This document shows positions 36,583 through 49,096 of a stretch of DNA of 64,000 nt, piece by piece; the first letter of the stretch is position 1, and each line of letters starts with the position of its first letter. The stretch is from Boswellia sacra (Eukaryota; Streptophyta; Magnoliopsida; Sapindales; Burseraceae): assembly GCA_013180625.2 (NCBI GenBank), contig SNVD02009519.1, positions 3,252,501-3,316,500 of the forward strand, given 5' to 3'. The position numbers and the translations under genes were made by a program. The notes under the pieces are model-generated. The model did no database searches and was not told the origin of the DNA. It saw nothing but the letters and a program-made list of their open reading frames with translations.

Positions 36583-38424
36583 CTGTGTATGTAGAAGCTG
36601 CAATATGTAATGTTCTCGTTTGCAAGGCGAGATATGCAGAGTTCTTTGGTTTTGTAGTAATATTAATAAATATAATCTATGTTTCCATGAAAAGCTATAC
36701 GTTATGCACAGTTTGAATAGTCTAATTAGTTGTATATCCTTCTGCACATGAACTGCTTTTTGTATTTAATCCGTTGCAGAATTAATTTAAATATTGTTAT
36801 TTAATGAAGTGATTAATTCTCAAATATATGAGAAACATTTCATTCAACAAACTTGTCAATCTTTTGTAAGTAGGAATTTCTCTTTCCGTTTGAAAACCTT
36901 GCAGTTGAACTGAGACAAGTAAGATTCAGGATTTAAAGAATCATAACATGTTATATTGCATTTTTTTTAAACTCCTGTTTACAAAAACTAGCTTTAAACA
37001 TTTGTCAAGTAAGTTTCTATTTGGGATAATTTCAATAAGTATCCATAAGTCTTGACTTAATTTCAATTGAAAAATGACCATACGTTTTTCAATAATCACA
37101 CCTTTAAAATTGTTTAGTTTTTTATTAATCACACCCCTAAAATGATAATTTGAGGGGTGAAAATGATGATTTTTATATAAGTTCAATGGTGTGATTGATT
37201 AAAGATGTATAGTTAGTCTCTAATAAAATTAACCTAAAATTTAAGGGTACTTACTGATATTATCTCTTTTCTAATTATAAAAGCATTTTTTAATGAGAGC
37301 ACATGTTTAGTATTTCTTCACAAAGACTCTCCTTTCAAATCCTAATTACGTGTGTTTTCCATTTCAATCAAATGTTACAGAACAGACAATGCTTTTAAAT
37401 TTTTGAAAAAGCTTTTTAACAACATCAGAAGCATTCTCAAACATATTGTTATCGCTTTAATTTCTTTGTATAATCATGTGAAGCGTATATATAGTTAATA
37501 TAAAGAATCAGAATCTTGTATACAAAAAAAATGAAAGCCAGATAAATTTAGAATCTCTTCAGTGTTAAAAGAACTGCACAAATTCAGTTCCCATTGCAGC
37601 ATGTATAAGTAATCACTCTACTTTCTCACAACGGCTAGTGTTTGAAGTACGATATGTCGGTTGGACTCTGGCCTCGTTGGCCCAACTCGTTCAAGTTCAG
37701 CCCATCAGTTAAGAACCGGCCCAAAGGCCCATGAGAAAGAAATGGGTCAACGGGAAGTGTAAAGTGGATAGCTACATTAACATTACATTGAATTGAAGAA
37801 GAAGCATCAGCATCAGAATAAAAGCATCAACAGAGAGCACAAAAGAAAAATGATCCTTTACATTCCAAGTCCCAATACACCATATTTAATTATTCAAGTT
37901 ACCCTCCTTAGGACAGTAGTTTTCTTGCCACGTGTTCAATTGTGAGTGGATGCTTTACACTAACTCCCTGCACCTTTCTCCAACGTATCTCCTCTTCCCT
38001 GGCTATGTCTTGAGTCGCTGCTGTAACAGTGGAATCTCCATAACTAGAAAGGATAAATTAAAAAAATTTAAAAAAAAAAACACAGAATATTTCACATTTA
38101 CTCGAAACAAAATCTCCACAAACTTTATGCAACCTCCAGCGATGTACTTGGGGACAAATGAGGGTTTAACATGAAAGCAAAGGACAGATTTGGTCAAAAA
38201 AGTACAAGCACAAGCAGCACACTTTCATTTGCTGAACGGTGCACGTTATGATGGCACCAATAGCAACTAAGGAAATTTGGGAACACGTGGGTTCTGAAGA
38301 AAACCCCACTTTTGTTTTGTCCGAACGCCATCTTCAAGGCCTTGACTCTTCCAGAGAGCAAAGAAAGAGAGAGTTTTTATCTTGGAAAATCTTGTTCTTG
38401 GCGGAGAGCTTGAGATTCCGGTGA
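36583..38424. other. Spacer between CLE copy 2 and the MBD gene
   Basis: AT-rich. It holds a short MITE-like element (37022-37266). From about 37650 to 38424 is the MBD gene promoter/5' UTR, with a CACGTG at about 37930 and a CACGTGGG at 38284. No other gene seen. Confidence 0.4.
37022..37266. mobile_element. Short MITE-like element
   Basis: Left end gggataatttcaataagtat and right end (reverse) agataatatcagtaagtacc form inverted repeats of about 25 bp around 245 bp of non-coding DNA. The GGATAATTTCARTAAGTA-type terminus is common to small plant inverted-repeat elements. A target duplication was not resolved. Confidence 0.55.
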
Positions 38425-41400
38425 ATGGAGGGCCAGGAAAATGTTGAATTGCTCCCAGCTGGGTGGAGGGTCGAGGTCAGAGTCAGAAAAAATGGTAAAA
38501 AAGAGAAGGTAAATTAGCTTGTTTAGTAATTTTTTTACATTTATTTTTCTTGTTGTACTTTTTTGCTTGCACTGGTTTGACAAGGCTGTAGCTTCATGAA
38601 AGTAGTAAAGATCTTTTCTTTCTTAATTTCTTTTGATGGGTTGTTTCTAATTTTCCTGTAGAAACTGTAAGTTTTGAGTTTTTTATTTTTATTTTTTATT
38701 TTCCTCTTGTGGTCTGTGGTCTTGGTTGGCTAGTTTAATGTTGTTGCTTTAGAAAGGTAAGATCTTTAGTGTATGCTGTTAGTTTGTTTGTGTTTTACTG
38801 TTGGAACTGACTTGTCAACTTGAATTTTTCATATTGTGGTCGCTAGATTCGGTGAAGAAGTGCTTTTCGTGGGGTTAGAAACGGTTTCTTCACCTATGTG
38901 AATGTAAATAAAAATATCTCTCCTATTCTATAATGCAGTATTTTATTACGTAGGAGAAAAAGTATGGGTTGCATGCAAATTTTTCATCTTGGTTTTAAGT
39001 ATTTTGATGATTGAATTGTTAGAGTTTAAGACTGTGTTTGTGTTGATAAAATAAAATATACAATTCAGTTGTTTGTGATATTGACATTTAAATAACGTTC
39101 AGAGTAATTTGCACAAGCAATTCTTTTGATTTGAAAGGTGCATGAAATTGTTTTCAAAGAATATCAATATTCTCCATCAGTGATGGAAGTAAAATTTAAG
39201 ACGTTTCGGAAAGAAATGAGGAGACAGAGGGCCCTAGCAAGCAACTGGGAAGAAAAGTCTGTTGACACAATCTGCTCACTGTGCTTCAATTTTTGTCATT
39301 CTTTCCTTTTTCCTGATTTAGAGAAGAAATCTTTTATTGTTTGTGCTATCTAGGTCATAATTGAGAAGGCTGCAGCAGAAGGGTTAGCTCCAGGATGGAT
39401 TAAGGAAATTAGGGTAACAAAGACAGGAAATAAAGTCCGAAGAGACCCGGTACATGACCATCACTTGTTTTGTTTTGGTATTTGATTTTTTGTGCTTTGC
39501 TGTGGCGGAGCCACATACTAAGATTAGGGGGCAATTTTTTATTTATTACATCAACTCACTAGTTATTTTCTTGATCCAAGTTATTAAACTTCTTATTTTG
39601 ATCAGTTTTCTTTTCTTTTTCTTTTTTTTTTTTTAAACTAAATATAAAAGAATTTTCAACTTTGTATTTTAATCTCTAAGTGTTGTATAAAAATCTTTCG
39701 AGTTGAATTCTCTAAGAACCAAACAAAACTCTTTCAAGCATTTTAACTGTTGTTTCTCCAGTTTTAACTCCTCAACCACACTATTAATGAGATTTAATTA
39801 TATTCTAAACATGAAAATTCTTCGTGAAAATGGTAAATCTATTAGTACAAGAATAATCTTCTTCCTAAAAAACTAACTTGAATATCATCCCAAATAATGT
39901 ATTTGTTAAGTGGCATGGTAATATTACTATCACAGCATTCAGCTATTCATCTAATAAAATTTACATCATTTAACATATCATTTATCATTGAATGTGAAAT
40001 AATTTTTTAGAAGAATAATAATGTTTTAACATAAATATGTAAATGAATTTTCTTGTTATTGTTATATGATTTGGACTTTTATTTTATATTTTCTCATTGA
40101 TTGGACTTTGCCCCCATTAGTTAAATTTTCTGGCTATGCCAGTGGACTGCTTTTTCATGGTTTAATTTCTTGTGCAGCTAAGCCACTCACATTTTCTAAT
40201 GATAATTGACATCTGCAGGTTTACATTGATCCTGTAAGTGGATACTTTTTCCGCTCTATGAGGGATGCTGTTCGCTATCTGGAAACTGGTGACATCGGAA
40301 GGTTGGCGTATAAACCGAAGGATAAAGGCAGCAACGATGGCAGCCATGATGAGGACTTGGAAGATGATAAAGATGATGTAAGTCTGATCATGATGGATTC
40401 TTCAAGTTGATATTTTGCTCAAGTAATTTAATTTGCAATAACATTAATCTTTTCATTCCTCAAAAAAAGTCAAATCATTAGATTCTCCAAGATAATGTAA
40501 GTTTTGCTCTTTTTTTTTTTTTGTTTCTTGTTATAAAAATTAAAAGTCAAATCATTATATTCTCTATCTTTTATTTATTATTCTTAGTTTTTAGTAAGAA
40601 AGAAATACAAATAGAACGAGAATTTGAAAGCTACTGAAAGTCATATAAAAAATGTCTACTAAAGCATTCAAATATAATCAGAAACTGCTGTCTCATCCTA
40701 AGTGCATCTATTTAGATGAGAAAAACTAAAATTTTTAAGCTAGTTTAGATTCTCAATCATTAGCTATATGAAGTTTGACCAACTTCCCCATTTTGAATCT
40801 CATGAGGGTCTGTCAGCTCTGCACAATCTGGTTGCAAGTTGTCTAAATGGCTCTGATACGATTGTAACTGAGTAGAAACTAACTGAGAGAAACTGTCCAT
40901 TACCGTTTTAGTGATGTAATTACCATTTTCAGCTATAACATTTCTGTGAGTTTGGGTTTTAACCAACTAATTAGAGACTGTCTGCTTTAGACTTTAGGAA
41001 GCATCTTTCACCTCACGGCTTTGTTTTTGGACTTCACACTTGTCCTTGACCTAAAATGCCTTTAAAAAGTTATGGGAACTCAAGGTTCTTAAACTAGCTC
41101 AGGCTCTCCTTCACTAAAGATATGAGGCATAAGAACTCCAACTAAAAACAGACATAACCTTTTAATTAATTTATTGTCTTGAGAATTGGATCCAGGCTGC
41201 TGGCCCTATGAAGAGGGCTACTGTACGAGGAACCTTAGCCTGAAAAACACTTCTCCAAGGAGAAAATTCTGCTGTACCGCTTCACATATACTACACTGAT
41301 TCAACTTTCAAGCCAACTCATTTAAACGAGAACCTTGCACCTCATGCAGCATGCCTGATAATGCCTTTTCTGATTATCAATGGCATATTGAAATTGAGTA

Positions 41401-44042
41401 GGACTCTGTGGCCATCATTGAGGCGCCAACATTTTCTTTGTAGCGGCTTTGAAATTTACTATTTATAGCAAGATTTCAAGAAGCACCTGACTCTCCAGAT
41501 GTGCCCTTTATGAAGCTAGAAGTCATTATCGCTTGAAGCCTCACTTTATGTATGAAAACATGCTTAGTTTGGTATTTCATCCAGCATCTTAATGTTAAGT
41601 TTTAAAGCTGACATTAATAAATATCCATGCTAAAATTTGGCTTAAGAAAATTTTGTTACTATGTTAGGGGTAATGTTTTTCTTACGTTTCATGAGAATCC
41701 ATGGGAGAGTTAATGTTATTGACAAAACAAACAACTTCGGATGCTTTTATGGACCCTTATATCCGTGTGACTAATGATTGCTAGACATCTATTTCATACA
41801 GATTTGGGGGCTACATACTTGATTACAATAGATTTAAAGACTCGTCATTAGACCTTTGACTCTTTTGGTCCTTAAGTTTATTCACTCTCATATTATTTAT
41901 CTCGTGAGATTACTTACCTTGTTTATTCTCAATCTCTAAACTGGACAATCCATGCTTAATATGTATGATATCTATATATGTATTTCATATTGGAACCACA
42001 CTGAAAATTGACTTGCTTTATCAAAATAGGACAGAAAATCGGTGCTTGTGGCATTATTCACAATATTAAATATCTTGAGATGATTACCTTCTTTCCATCC
42101 TTGTCAGGAGAAACAATTTTTTGGTTGAAAATTTTTCATATATTGTATTTTGATTTTTCTTCCATTCTTTTCTTAGTCACTTATGGTGGCCAAGAAACAG
42201 AAGTTAGCAACCCTTGGAACAGAAACACAGATTGCAGGCCAGAGTGCGAAATCAAGTGAGGTAGCAGAGGATGAAGGTGCACTTAATTCTGCCAGCGCAG
42301 GGGAATGCGTATCCCTCGCAGAACATGTTTCTGATCAGGGTAGGGTTCTAAAATTTCATTTCAAATTTGGAACAATATTTATTGTCTTTTCCACAAGTTC
42401 TTTTCAGTTTGTTTCTATCTTATTCCTTTTTGTCACTGTTATTTTATAGATGTTGGCAGCACGAGCAGGGTGGACCTTTGATAAAATTTTTGCTTATTAT
42501 GTTCATTACAGTACACAAATTGCCATACAACGTTAATGGAACTTATAACAGATAATAACGAGATATGATATTTAATGGGATAGTTGAGTGGTCTGGCTCA
42601 GGGTTTGCTCCCACAAAGTCTAGGGATGGATAAAAAATTTATAGTAAGAAAAACTATTGGGACAAAATGATTTTTTTTCTCCTAGAGATTCTAGGTTTTG
42701 ACTGGATCCACGGAAACTAAGTCTTCTGTTACTGTGAAGAATTACTGCTATTAGGATTTATTTTTTATTCATTGGTTATTTTTACTTCTGTGACAAAATT
42801 GAGATCTTGGATTTTAATTTTGATTCATTGCATAATGTAGGTGGTGCAGGAACTGTCTCAAGCAGTTCAAACCTTCCAGAAGCTAAGGAGTCCAATAAAA
42901 TGGATGGGGAAAATGATTCTGATAAAAGTAAGTCTCTTTTGACTTCTGCTGTTGGAGTCTCAACAGATAGGGAGTCATCTGAAAATGGGGGGATAAGGGA
43001 TGAAACTAAGAAGACTGGATCTGGTAATTCTAGATCCAAGAACAAAAAAGTTTTTAACTTGCCTCGTCGGGCTTCAAAACGACTAGCTGGACTTGCACTT
43101 GATCCAACACCAGAACTGAAAACTAGCAATCGGGTTCGACAAACTGTGGCTAAACAGTCAGGTGACTTAGGCTTAGTTGAGGGTTCTTGCTCTGGCAGTT
43201 TGGCTAATCAGGCATCTGAACAACTTGATCAGACTGAGGACAAGCCTAAGTCAAACCATGTCTTTGACACTTATAAAAGCACAGAAGATTCACTGGAATC
43301 AAGGAAGAGCAAGCATCCTTCTCAGGATCCGAATGAGCGTCCTGGAAAGGTAGAAACAGACTATGGGAGCAATAAGAAGCAAGGAAGCTCTGCTGTTTCG
43401 CCTCTGAGGAGCAAAGGAATTGTTGAAACTGACAATAAGGCCGATGTGAAGCCAGGTCTCTCTCTTGATTTGCCTTTTGGGGATTTATTGTCAGACCCTT
43501 GCATCGCTTTTGCAATCAAAACTCTTACTGGAGAAACCTTTGAGTCCTCAGATGGCACCGAAGTATCACTTGGATCAGATAACGGGAAATTCGAAGTCTT
43601 GGCTACTTCAGAAGAGCATGCTGGAAGTCAAAAAGAGGAGAATGAGAGTGTGGAGAAGCAGAACCCAGCTTTTCCAAGAGAAGTTGCAGAAAATGTTGAC
43701 TGCAGCTATAAAACTGATGAGAAACTAGGACTCCCCCTTGACTTGCCTTTTGCGGATATTTGGAGAGATCCATGCATTGAATTTGCAATAAAGACTCTCA
43801 CCAGCTCAAACCCAGTTGGGTTTGATCCAGATATCCAGGAGTACTTCCAGCAGCAACTTAACTCATCTCAAACTCAAACGACCAATAACTTCTATCAAAC
43901 TGAATACTTGTGCCAGCAATATGATGTCTTGGATAAGCATGTATCAAGACAACAAGCTGGCACTGGAAATGTAAGCGTACAAAGTTCAGGTGGAACAAGC
44001 CTTCACCAACACGGCGAAAAGCGATTCAATGAATGCCATTGA
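38425..44042 (+). CDS. MBD13: Methyl-CpG-binding domain protein, MBD13-like
   Basis: Nuclear protein with MBD-fold domains, expected to bind DNA or chromatin. Exons: 38425-38508, 39138 to 39188 or 39260, 39354-39449, 40219-40377, 42177-42339, 42841-44042; 584 or 608 residues depending on the exon 2 donor. Exon 1 holds the first half of one MBD (LLPAGWRVEVRVRKNGKKEK); exon 2 (VHEIVFKEYQYSPSVMEV) would be a strongly diverged second half. Exons 3-4 encode a complete MBD (GLAPGWIKEIRVTKTGNK, then VYIDPVSGYFFRSMRDAVRYLETG). The C-terminal region is disordered and acidic, with PRRASKRLAGL and a duplicated motif (LDLPF-x-D ... DPCI-x-FAIKTLT) at 43464-43529 and 43737-43802. The MBD13 name rests on domain layout and on my recall that At5g52230 holds the syntenic position. 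Introns 3 and 4 contain repeats. Confidence 0.85.
39500..40146. mobile_element. hAT-like MITE in MBD intron 3
   Basis: Left end TGTGGCGGAGCCACATACTA...GGGGGCAA and right end (reverse) CACTGGCATAGCCAGAAAAT...GGGGGCAA are imperfect inverted repeats. The GTGGCGGAGCCA terminus is a familiar end of small plant non-autonomous elements. About 650 bp, no coding capacity. A clean 8-bp duplication is not visible, so the superfamily is a guess. Confidence 0.5.
40378..42176 (-). other. MBD intron 4 with a possible copia-type relic
   Basis: A 1.8-kb intron. At about 40849-40866 the minus strand reads TCGTATCAGAGCC, close to the TGGTATCAGAGC primer-binding site of copia elements, followed by an open stretch to 40760. 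No LTR pair or polymerase was found, so this is at most a fragment. Confidence 0.25.
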
Positions 44043-44981
44043 TAGGCTTGCTCTCTGCCTATACTAACATCAACTGTATAGTTATAGAACGTTGTAGAAC
44101 ATCGCTTTTAGCTTTTTTCATCATCTACCTCTATTGTTTTCGACTCCTATGTGTCAAACGTTTTAATTTTGGATATTGACACGTTAGAATGAGCTTCTCC
44201 ATGGAAAGCTTTCTAGTTTAGTTTAGCTTGTTAGTCCAATTTGTAATGGGGATACCTTGACGTTTGGTAGTCTGGTGCTTATTTAAACTTGTGCACTCGA
44301 AATTTTATTCTCCTCCTCTTTGCTGCATTATTTATCTAATTTTCTTGATTTGGTTATCATTGTTAGTTCAAGTAATTTAATGATAATAAGTAACATTACT
44401 CGGTCGGTATTACAACACTAATCTGGGCTAGTTGTTTTAATTTTTAGCATATCCAATATGTTGCTTTATTGCTCAGTTAAGTTTCATGGTACGTATTTGA
44501 TAGTTTTACGCTGGTTGCAACACTTGTCAGGTTTTCATTTTTGCTTGTCAAATTCTCGTTATCTTGTGAGTTTCTCATATAAATGCATTCAAATTTTATG
44601 AAATTTCAAGACACCCCCTTTAATTTGGTCATTTTTCTCTTTCATTTTTATTCAATCACGGGGATTTGTGATTTTTCCTAAAAACAACTGAGTTCACATC
44701 GTGACCAAAACAGGAGAAGGGTGGGTTAAATGTAATTTACTCTCCGTCGATAGGACCCACAAACACGAGGCGCCAACGCCATCGATTTGCCGCCAAAATC
44801 TCCAAATCAATATTTTTCCCGGGTAGTGTTTGTCAATCTAAAAAATTCCTTTTTAAACTTTTTTTTTTTTAATGAAGCCCTTCTCTACTTTTCAATTCTG
44901 CACTTGAATTCGCTCAAAAAGGTTCCTATATTTGCAGAGAAAACAAGAAAAAGCTCCTAAATTTGCCGAGAAAATAAGAAA
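44043..44981. other. Spacer and CTF8 promoter
   Basis: MBD 3' UTR to about 44330, then AT-rich spacer, then a GC-richer stretch (44740-44830) with E2F-like sites, then the CTF8 leader. Confidence 0.45.
44786..44793 (+). promoter_or_regulatory. E2F-like site upstream of CTF8
   Basis: TTTGCCGC matches TTTSSCGC exactly and overlaps a reverse TTTGGCGG (44790-44797). A further near match, TTGGCGCC in reverse, lies at 44769-44776. About 190 bp before the ATG. Fits an S-phase gene; use is inferred. Confidence 0.45.
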
Positions 44982-46344
44982 ATGCAGATTCGAATCAAGT
45001 GTAGCTGTGGAGAAGGAACCTGTCCAGAATGGGCCATCGTTGAAGTACAAGGCGTGGTTGAAGTGCAACCCCCCTTTCAAGATCGCCTTCAAAACCTGGA
45101 AATCGGTCAACTCTGCCGACCATCTTCTCAGGTTCAAAGATTTTTAATACATTAAAAGGTTGTGTTCACAAAATACAAGCGGTAGACAAAGATTACATGA
45201 AATTGTTTCGGTTATTTTTTTTTCTTTTTTGATTGCTCAGGAAACCTATACTTTTACAATTGGCTATCATGAACTAACTGGGTCAAAAGTGGCCTTGAAG
45301 ATGCCATTATTGGTACTAAAGAAAACGAAATGTATGGATGTTGACCAAAGCAGTGACAGCAATTCATCAACACCTGAAGTGGAAGTTGTTGGGATTATTC
45401 GACATAAAATTTTGTTCAAGACTAGACCAAAAGCTATAATATCCCGTAAGTTATTTTTATTTGATTTGATTTCTTCTTTATTATTAGCTCATTTATGCTA
45501 ATACTAACCTTTAAATCTTGAGATGGTTTCTAAACAAAATTTGAGTTTTTTTTTTTAAATCTTTTATTATTTTGGTGTGGGAGTAGATCATGTTACATTT
45601 TTTTAAGATTGCCACTAGGATGCATTGTTAAGTTTCTATAAGAAGCATCAAGCAGTATATAAGGATAAATTCGGGCACGTTCTGGTCGTGCCATTGTGTA
45701 GAAGGATAAAAGCTGCCTGTGAAGTCTACATGATGAAAATCAAACTTGGTGTAGAATGATTGCTTTTGAATGTTCATACCATGTGGTTTTTAAAAGATGA
45801 GTTTAGCGAGAAAAGTCCTACATGTATTTTTCATTCTTTGCCTTACCTTAATCATGAGTGGTTGTTTTTGAAAGAAATGATACCAAGATTTTTAATATGC
45901 TGCAAGTTTTATGCCCATCTTGTTAAAGACTTTATTGTTTGGGAAAGTATGTAATGAATGATTTGCAGTGTATGTGATAATGATAGCATCTGCTTTGGCT
46001 TAGGGATAATCAGAGCCCATAGAAAACTGTTTTATGACAGTGTTTTTCAAGACCAAGAGTATCATCTTCATTGCATCATGCCATGCATCCTCTCTTGCCT
46101 AGATTGAGAAAAGAATCTGAAGTTACGGAATTTAACAAAACTGCATATTCTGAGCTTCAACATGTGTGATATTCATTTGTGATGACCGAAGCTATTTATA
46201 TCCACATTCAGACAACTCATGGAACTAGATCGATACTAATGTTTTGACATTTCAACTACACTTCTTTGTTGATTTGATCCAGAACCACAACCAGCGGTGA
46301 AGGAAAGAGCTAAAGCCACCGGTTCTTTTGTATCCATCAATTAG
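44982..46344 (+). CDS. CTF8: Chromosome transmission fidelity protein 8 (CTF8)
   Basis: Small subunit of the CTF18-DCC1-CTF8 alternative clamp loader (RFC-like), which loads PCNA and supports sister-chromatid cohesion in the nucleus. Exons 44982-45131, 45241-45445 and 46283-46344 give 138 residues, close to the size of yeast and animal CTF8. The protein opens MQIRIKCSCGEGTCPEWAIV, with the CTF8-type segment ELQG/EVQG followed by the conserved LEIGQLCRPSSQ. Exon 2 has YTFTIGYHELTGSKVALKMPL and exon 3 ends with VKERAKATGSFVSIN. All junctions are in phase. The correct frame of exon 1 is not the longest open frame there, so this gene is easily missed. The immediate upstream neighbour is the MBD gene on the same strand, and ARFRP1 converges from the right. 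Confidence 0.9.
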
Positions 46345-47371
46345 TATATGAGATTCCATTTGCATCAGCAAATTGAAGGAGCTGGAACAATTGAACTAGA
46401 TTTTTAGCTGTATCTGAATGTAACAATTTTGCAAAGAAATCAGCTTCAAGTATGTTTTTTGGTTACTCTCCTGTACTGCGTCTTTTGTAGCTTGAGGAAT
46501 CCCCAGAAAAGCAATATCTTTGTACGGAATTCCAGCCTTCGAACTTGGAAGTCTAATAATACAAACTTCTGGTGATTCAATGTACGTGGCTTTCATGAAT
46601 TGACTGCTGTCACCAGACAGCATTAACTGTTCTTGAACTAACGAACCAGTTGATTTTCCCAATTTAAAAAACCTGGTCCTCAGAGTAGGGCAGAATTGTT
46701 TAATGTTAACTAGACAGAATGACTCTTATTACGTTTTAAAGCTTTGCAATTCTGATCTTAGCCTTGTTACTGATTAATGAAGGTTATCGGTGGATCCAAA
46801 GCCATAACAAGTTTATCTGTCAACTAGATGTATTGCTTCCTCAATAAATGAATAAAACAGAAGGCTCACCAACAACGTAGTTCTCAACTCACCACTGCGT
46901 ACTACTTGAAATAAAAATCGTAATAAAATAAATTATGTTATTAATTATCATCGAATGGAGCAATTATGCTTCTTTGACAAATCACAAATGGTTGCACACA
47001 TCAGCATCCGCTGGCTAACATAATTGGAGTTTCTTTCACTTCTCCAGTTCTTCTAGGTACTGGTTCTACGTATAGTTATGTTAGTTTTGAGCACCCCTAA
47101 CACTTTCAGTTCTGTGTCTTTCACTGGGTAGTTGATCCAGTTGTCATTAGCCACAACACACTCAAGAATGGGGGAGCAATAGAAAAGAAAGGCCCGAAAC
47201 CTTGCAGGAAAAACACACTTTGAATTTCAAATTTGGTTGAAACAATCAAAAAGCACCACTTGGTGGAATCAACTTTTAATGATAAAGAATTTTAATGACA
47301 ACCCTGGTTTATTTACAGAAGCTACAAAAATCAGAGGAAATATAGCTATTATGATTTAATATAAGTTTCTC
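46345..47371. other. Convergent spacer between CTF8 and ARFRP1
   Basis: 3' UTRs of both genes and AT-rich sequence. An 88-codon minus-strand ORF (46396-46662) resembles nothing I know and has no supporting signals. Confidence 0.4.
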
Positions 47372-49096
47372 CTAAGCAGCAGGGCCAGCTCCTATGCGAG
47401 CTCTCAACATTTCAGTTCTCTTGCTTCTCTCCATTACCTCTACCAGCCACTCTACACTTTCTTTGATTCCAATCCTGCAATCAAATTTCAAATTGTTATG
47501 GCCTTTCTCTGCCACGTTTTTGGTGCTCTAAAGATGGTTGAAATGGTAATTGAGGTGTTACAACTACTGCCTTAGACTTGAATAACAGATTTTTATGTTT
47601 TCTTTGTCGTACCTCTGGAGAATGAAAAAAAAAGTATAGAATTCAATGAAAATCTAAAAATTATGCTCGTTAACCATCTAACTTACCCATCATAAGCTGA
47701 GACAGCTTCAAACATGTAAACCCTTTCATCCAACTTCTTGAGATCTAGATATCGGGCAAGTTCATCAGCTGATACAGCTTCAGAAAGATCCTACCAATTA
47801 GGATGACAACACAATATTGAGATATGAAATTCAAAAGATAGAGTTCAGGAGAGCAATGACATTCTAGTGATTCTCAGATAAAATGAATGAAAAAAAGAAA
47901 AGTATGCTTTAAAACTTCAACGAATGCAAATGACATATCCACTAACAAATAAAATTTCTACATTAATCAGAATTCCAGTTGAACATATGCAAGCCCAATA
48001 TAAAACAATTAGGTTACTTGCAATTAGCAATCAAGAGTAATTAAAAAAATAAATAAATGAAGAAGGAAACAAATAAAGAGTGAAGCAACAACTGATCTTA
48101 CCTGCTTGTTTGCTAATATCAGGAGAGGTGCTCCTTGCAAATCCTCATGCCGAAGAACTTTTTCTGGTACACGAGTATTAGATTTAGTACAATATCATTA
48201 AAACATTGCCAGCTCCAAACAGTTTGATAGTTGAACATCACTTACCTAGTGCAGATTTTGAATCTTCAAATCGTGAAGGACAAGCAGCATCAATTACATA
48301 TACTACAGCATGTGTCTCCTCATAGTATTTTTCCCAAATTGAGCGAAGACCGGGCTGAAAAAAGCAAAAATCTATTATCAACAACTAAATGAAATTAACG
48401 TCCAACTGGCATGAGAGTAAAGACTATCGCAAATTTCAGCTGAATCTAGCTTAAGACAGCAAAAGGCAAAAACTTTTTAAACCGTAAGGAGAAACCCAGA
48501 AGTGGCATTTCCAAGATTAGTTGTGAACAGCAAGAAAAAACTAACAGTTCTAGCTGCAAACATTGTAATTAGTTGAGACCATAAGGTTAATTTTAAAACA
48601 CCAAAAAATGTTTACTTGTTACAATTGCTTATTTTCCACTGTTTTTCATCCATTTAAAACTGCAGTTGTAACTTATTTGAGTAAATAATTGAACCTACCT
48701 GACCACCTAGATCCCAGAACACAAGCTTTGAATTTGACACTTCAATGCGACCAATATTTAGTCCCACGGTAGGAACAATTCGATCAGGAGGGAGGCCTTC
48801 CACATTTGAGTATTGAGACTTCAACTTCTCCAACAAAGTCTACAAATCCATAATAACAACACGGTTGCGAGAGAAAAATCAGCAGCTATGCTCAGCATAG
48901 ATCATGCCAAGAGAAGTCACAAACTATTGATGGAGCTCAGGTGCAGAGATGTGCAAAAACCACTTATAAGGATTCATTCGTTAAAAAGAAGATGAAACCT
49001 TACCGTTTTCCCAGCCTTGTCGATTCCAAGAATGAGTACATGAAACTCTGTTTTACTAAATATATACTTCCAAAGTCCATAAAACAGCGAGAACAT
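47372..49096 (-). CDS. ARFRP1: ARF-related small GTPase ARFRP1
   Basis: Ras-superfamily GTPase of the trans-Golgi, ARFRP1/Arl3p type, controlling recruitment of other ARF-like GTPases and vesicle traffic. Exons (minus) 49096-49004, 48839-48699, 48354-48246, 48163-48102, 47790-47687 and 47474-47372 give 203 residues, the family length. It starts MFSLFYGLW: there is no Gly2 for myristoylation, and Met-Phe fits N-acetylated ARFRP1. Motifs: P-loop GIDKAGKTT (residues 24-32), TVGLNIG switch I, WDLGGQ switch II, NKQD for guanine, and SAYDG where ARFs have SA-x-x-G. A 5' UTR intron (49205-50061, GTAAGT...TTTTCAG) is likely, with the first exon at about 50062-50100. It lies convergent to CTF8. Confidence 0.95.

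Noticed and set aside
42807..42840. ATG start for the 411-codon MBD ORF
   Set aside because: The first bases are intron; the acceptor at 42840 joins exon 5 in phase, so this is the last exon and not a separate gene.
44892..45147. ORFs on both strands over CTF8 exon 1
   Set aside because: Shadows of the CTF8 exon, whose true frame (44982-45131) matches the family and splices in phase to exon 2.
46396..46662. 88-codon minus-strand ORF downstream of CTF8
   Set aside because: No recognisable domain; lies in the convergent 3' UTR region and lacks supporting signals.
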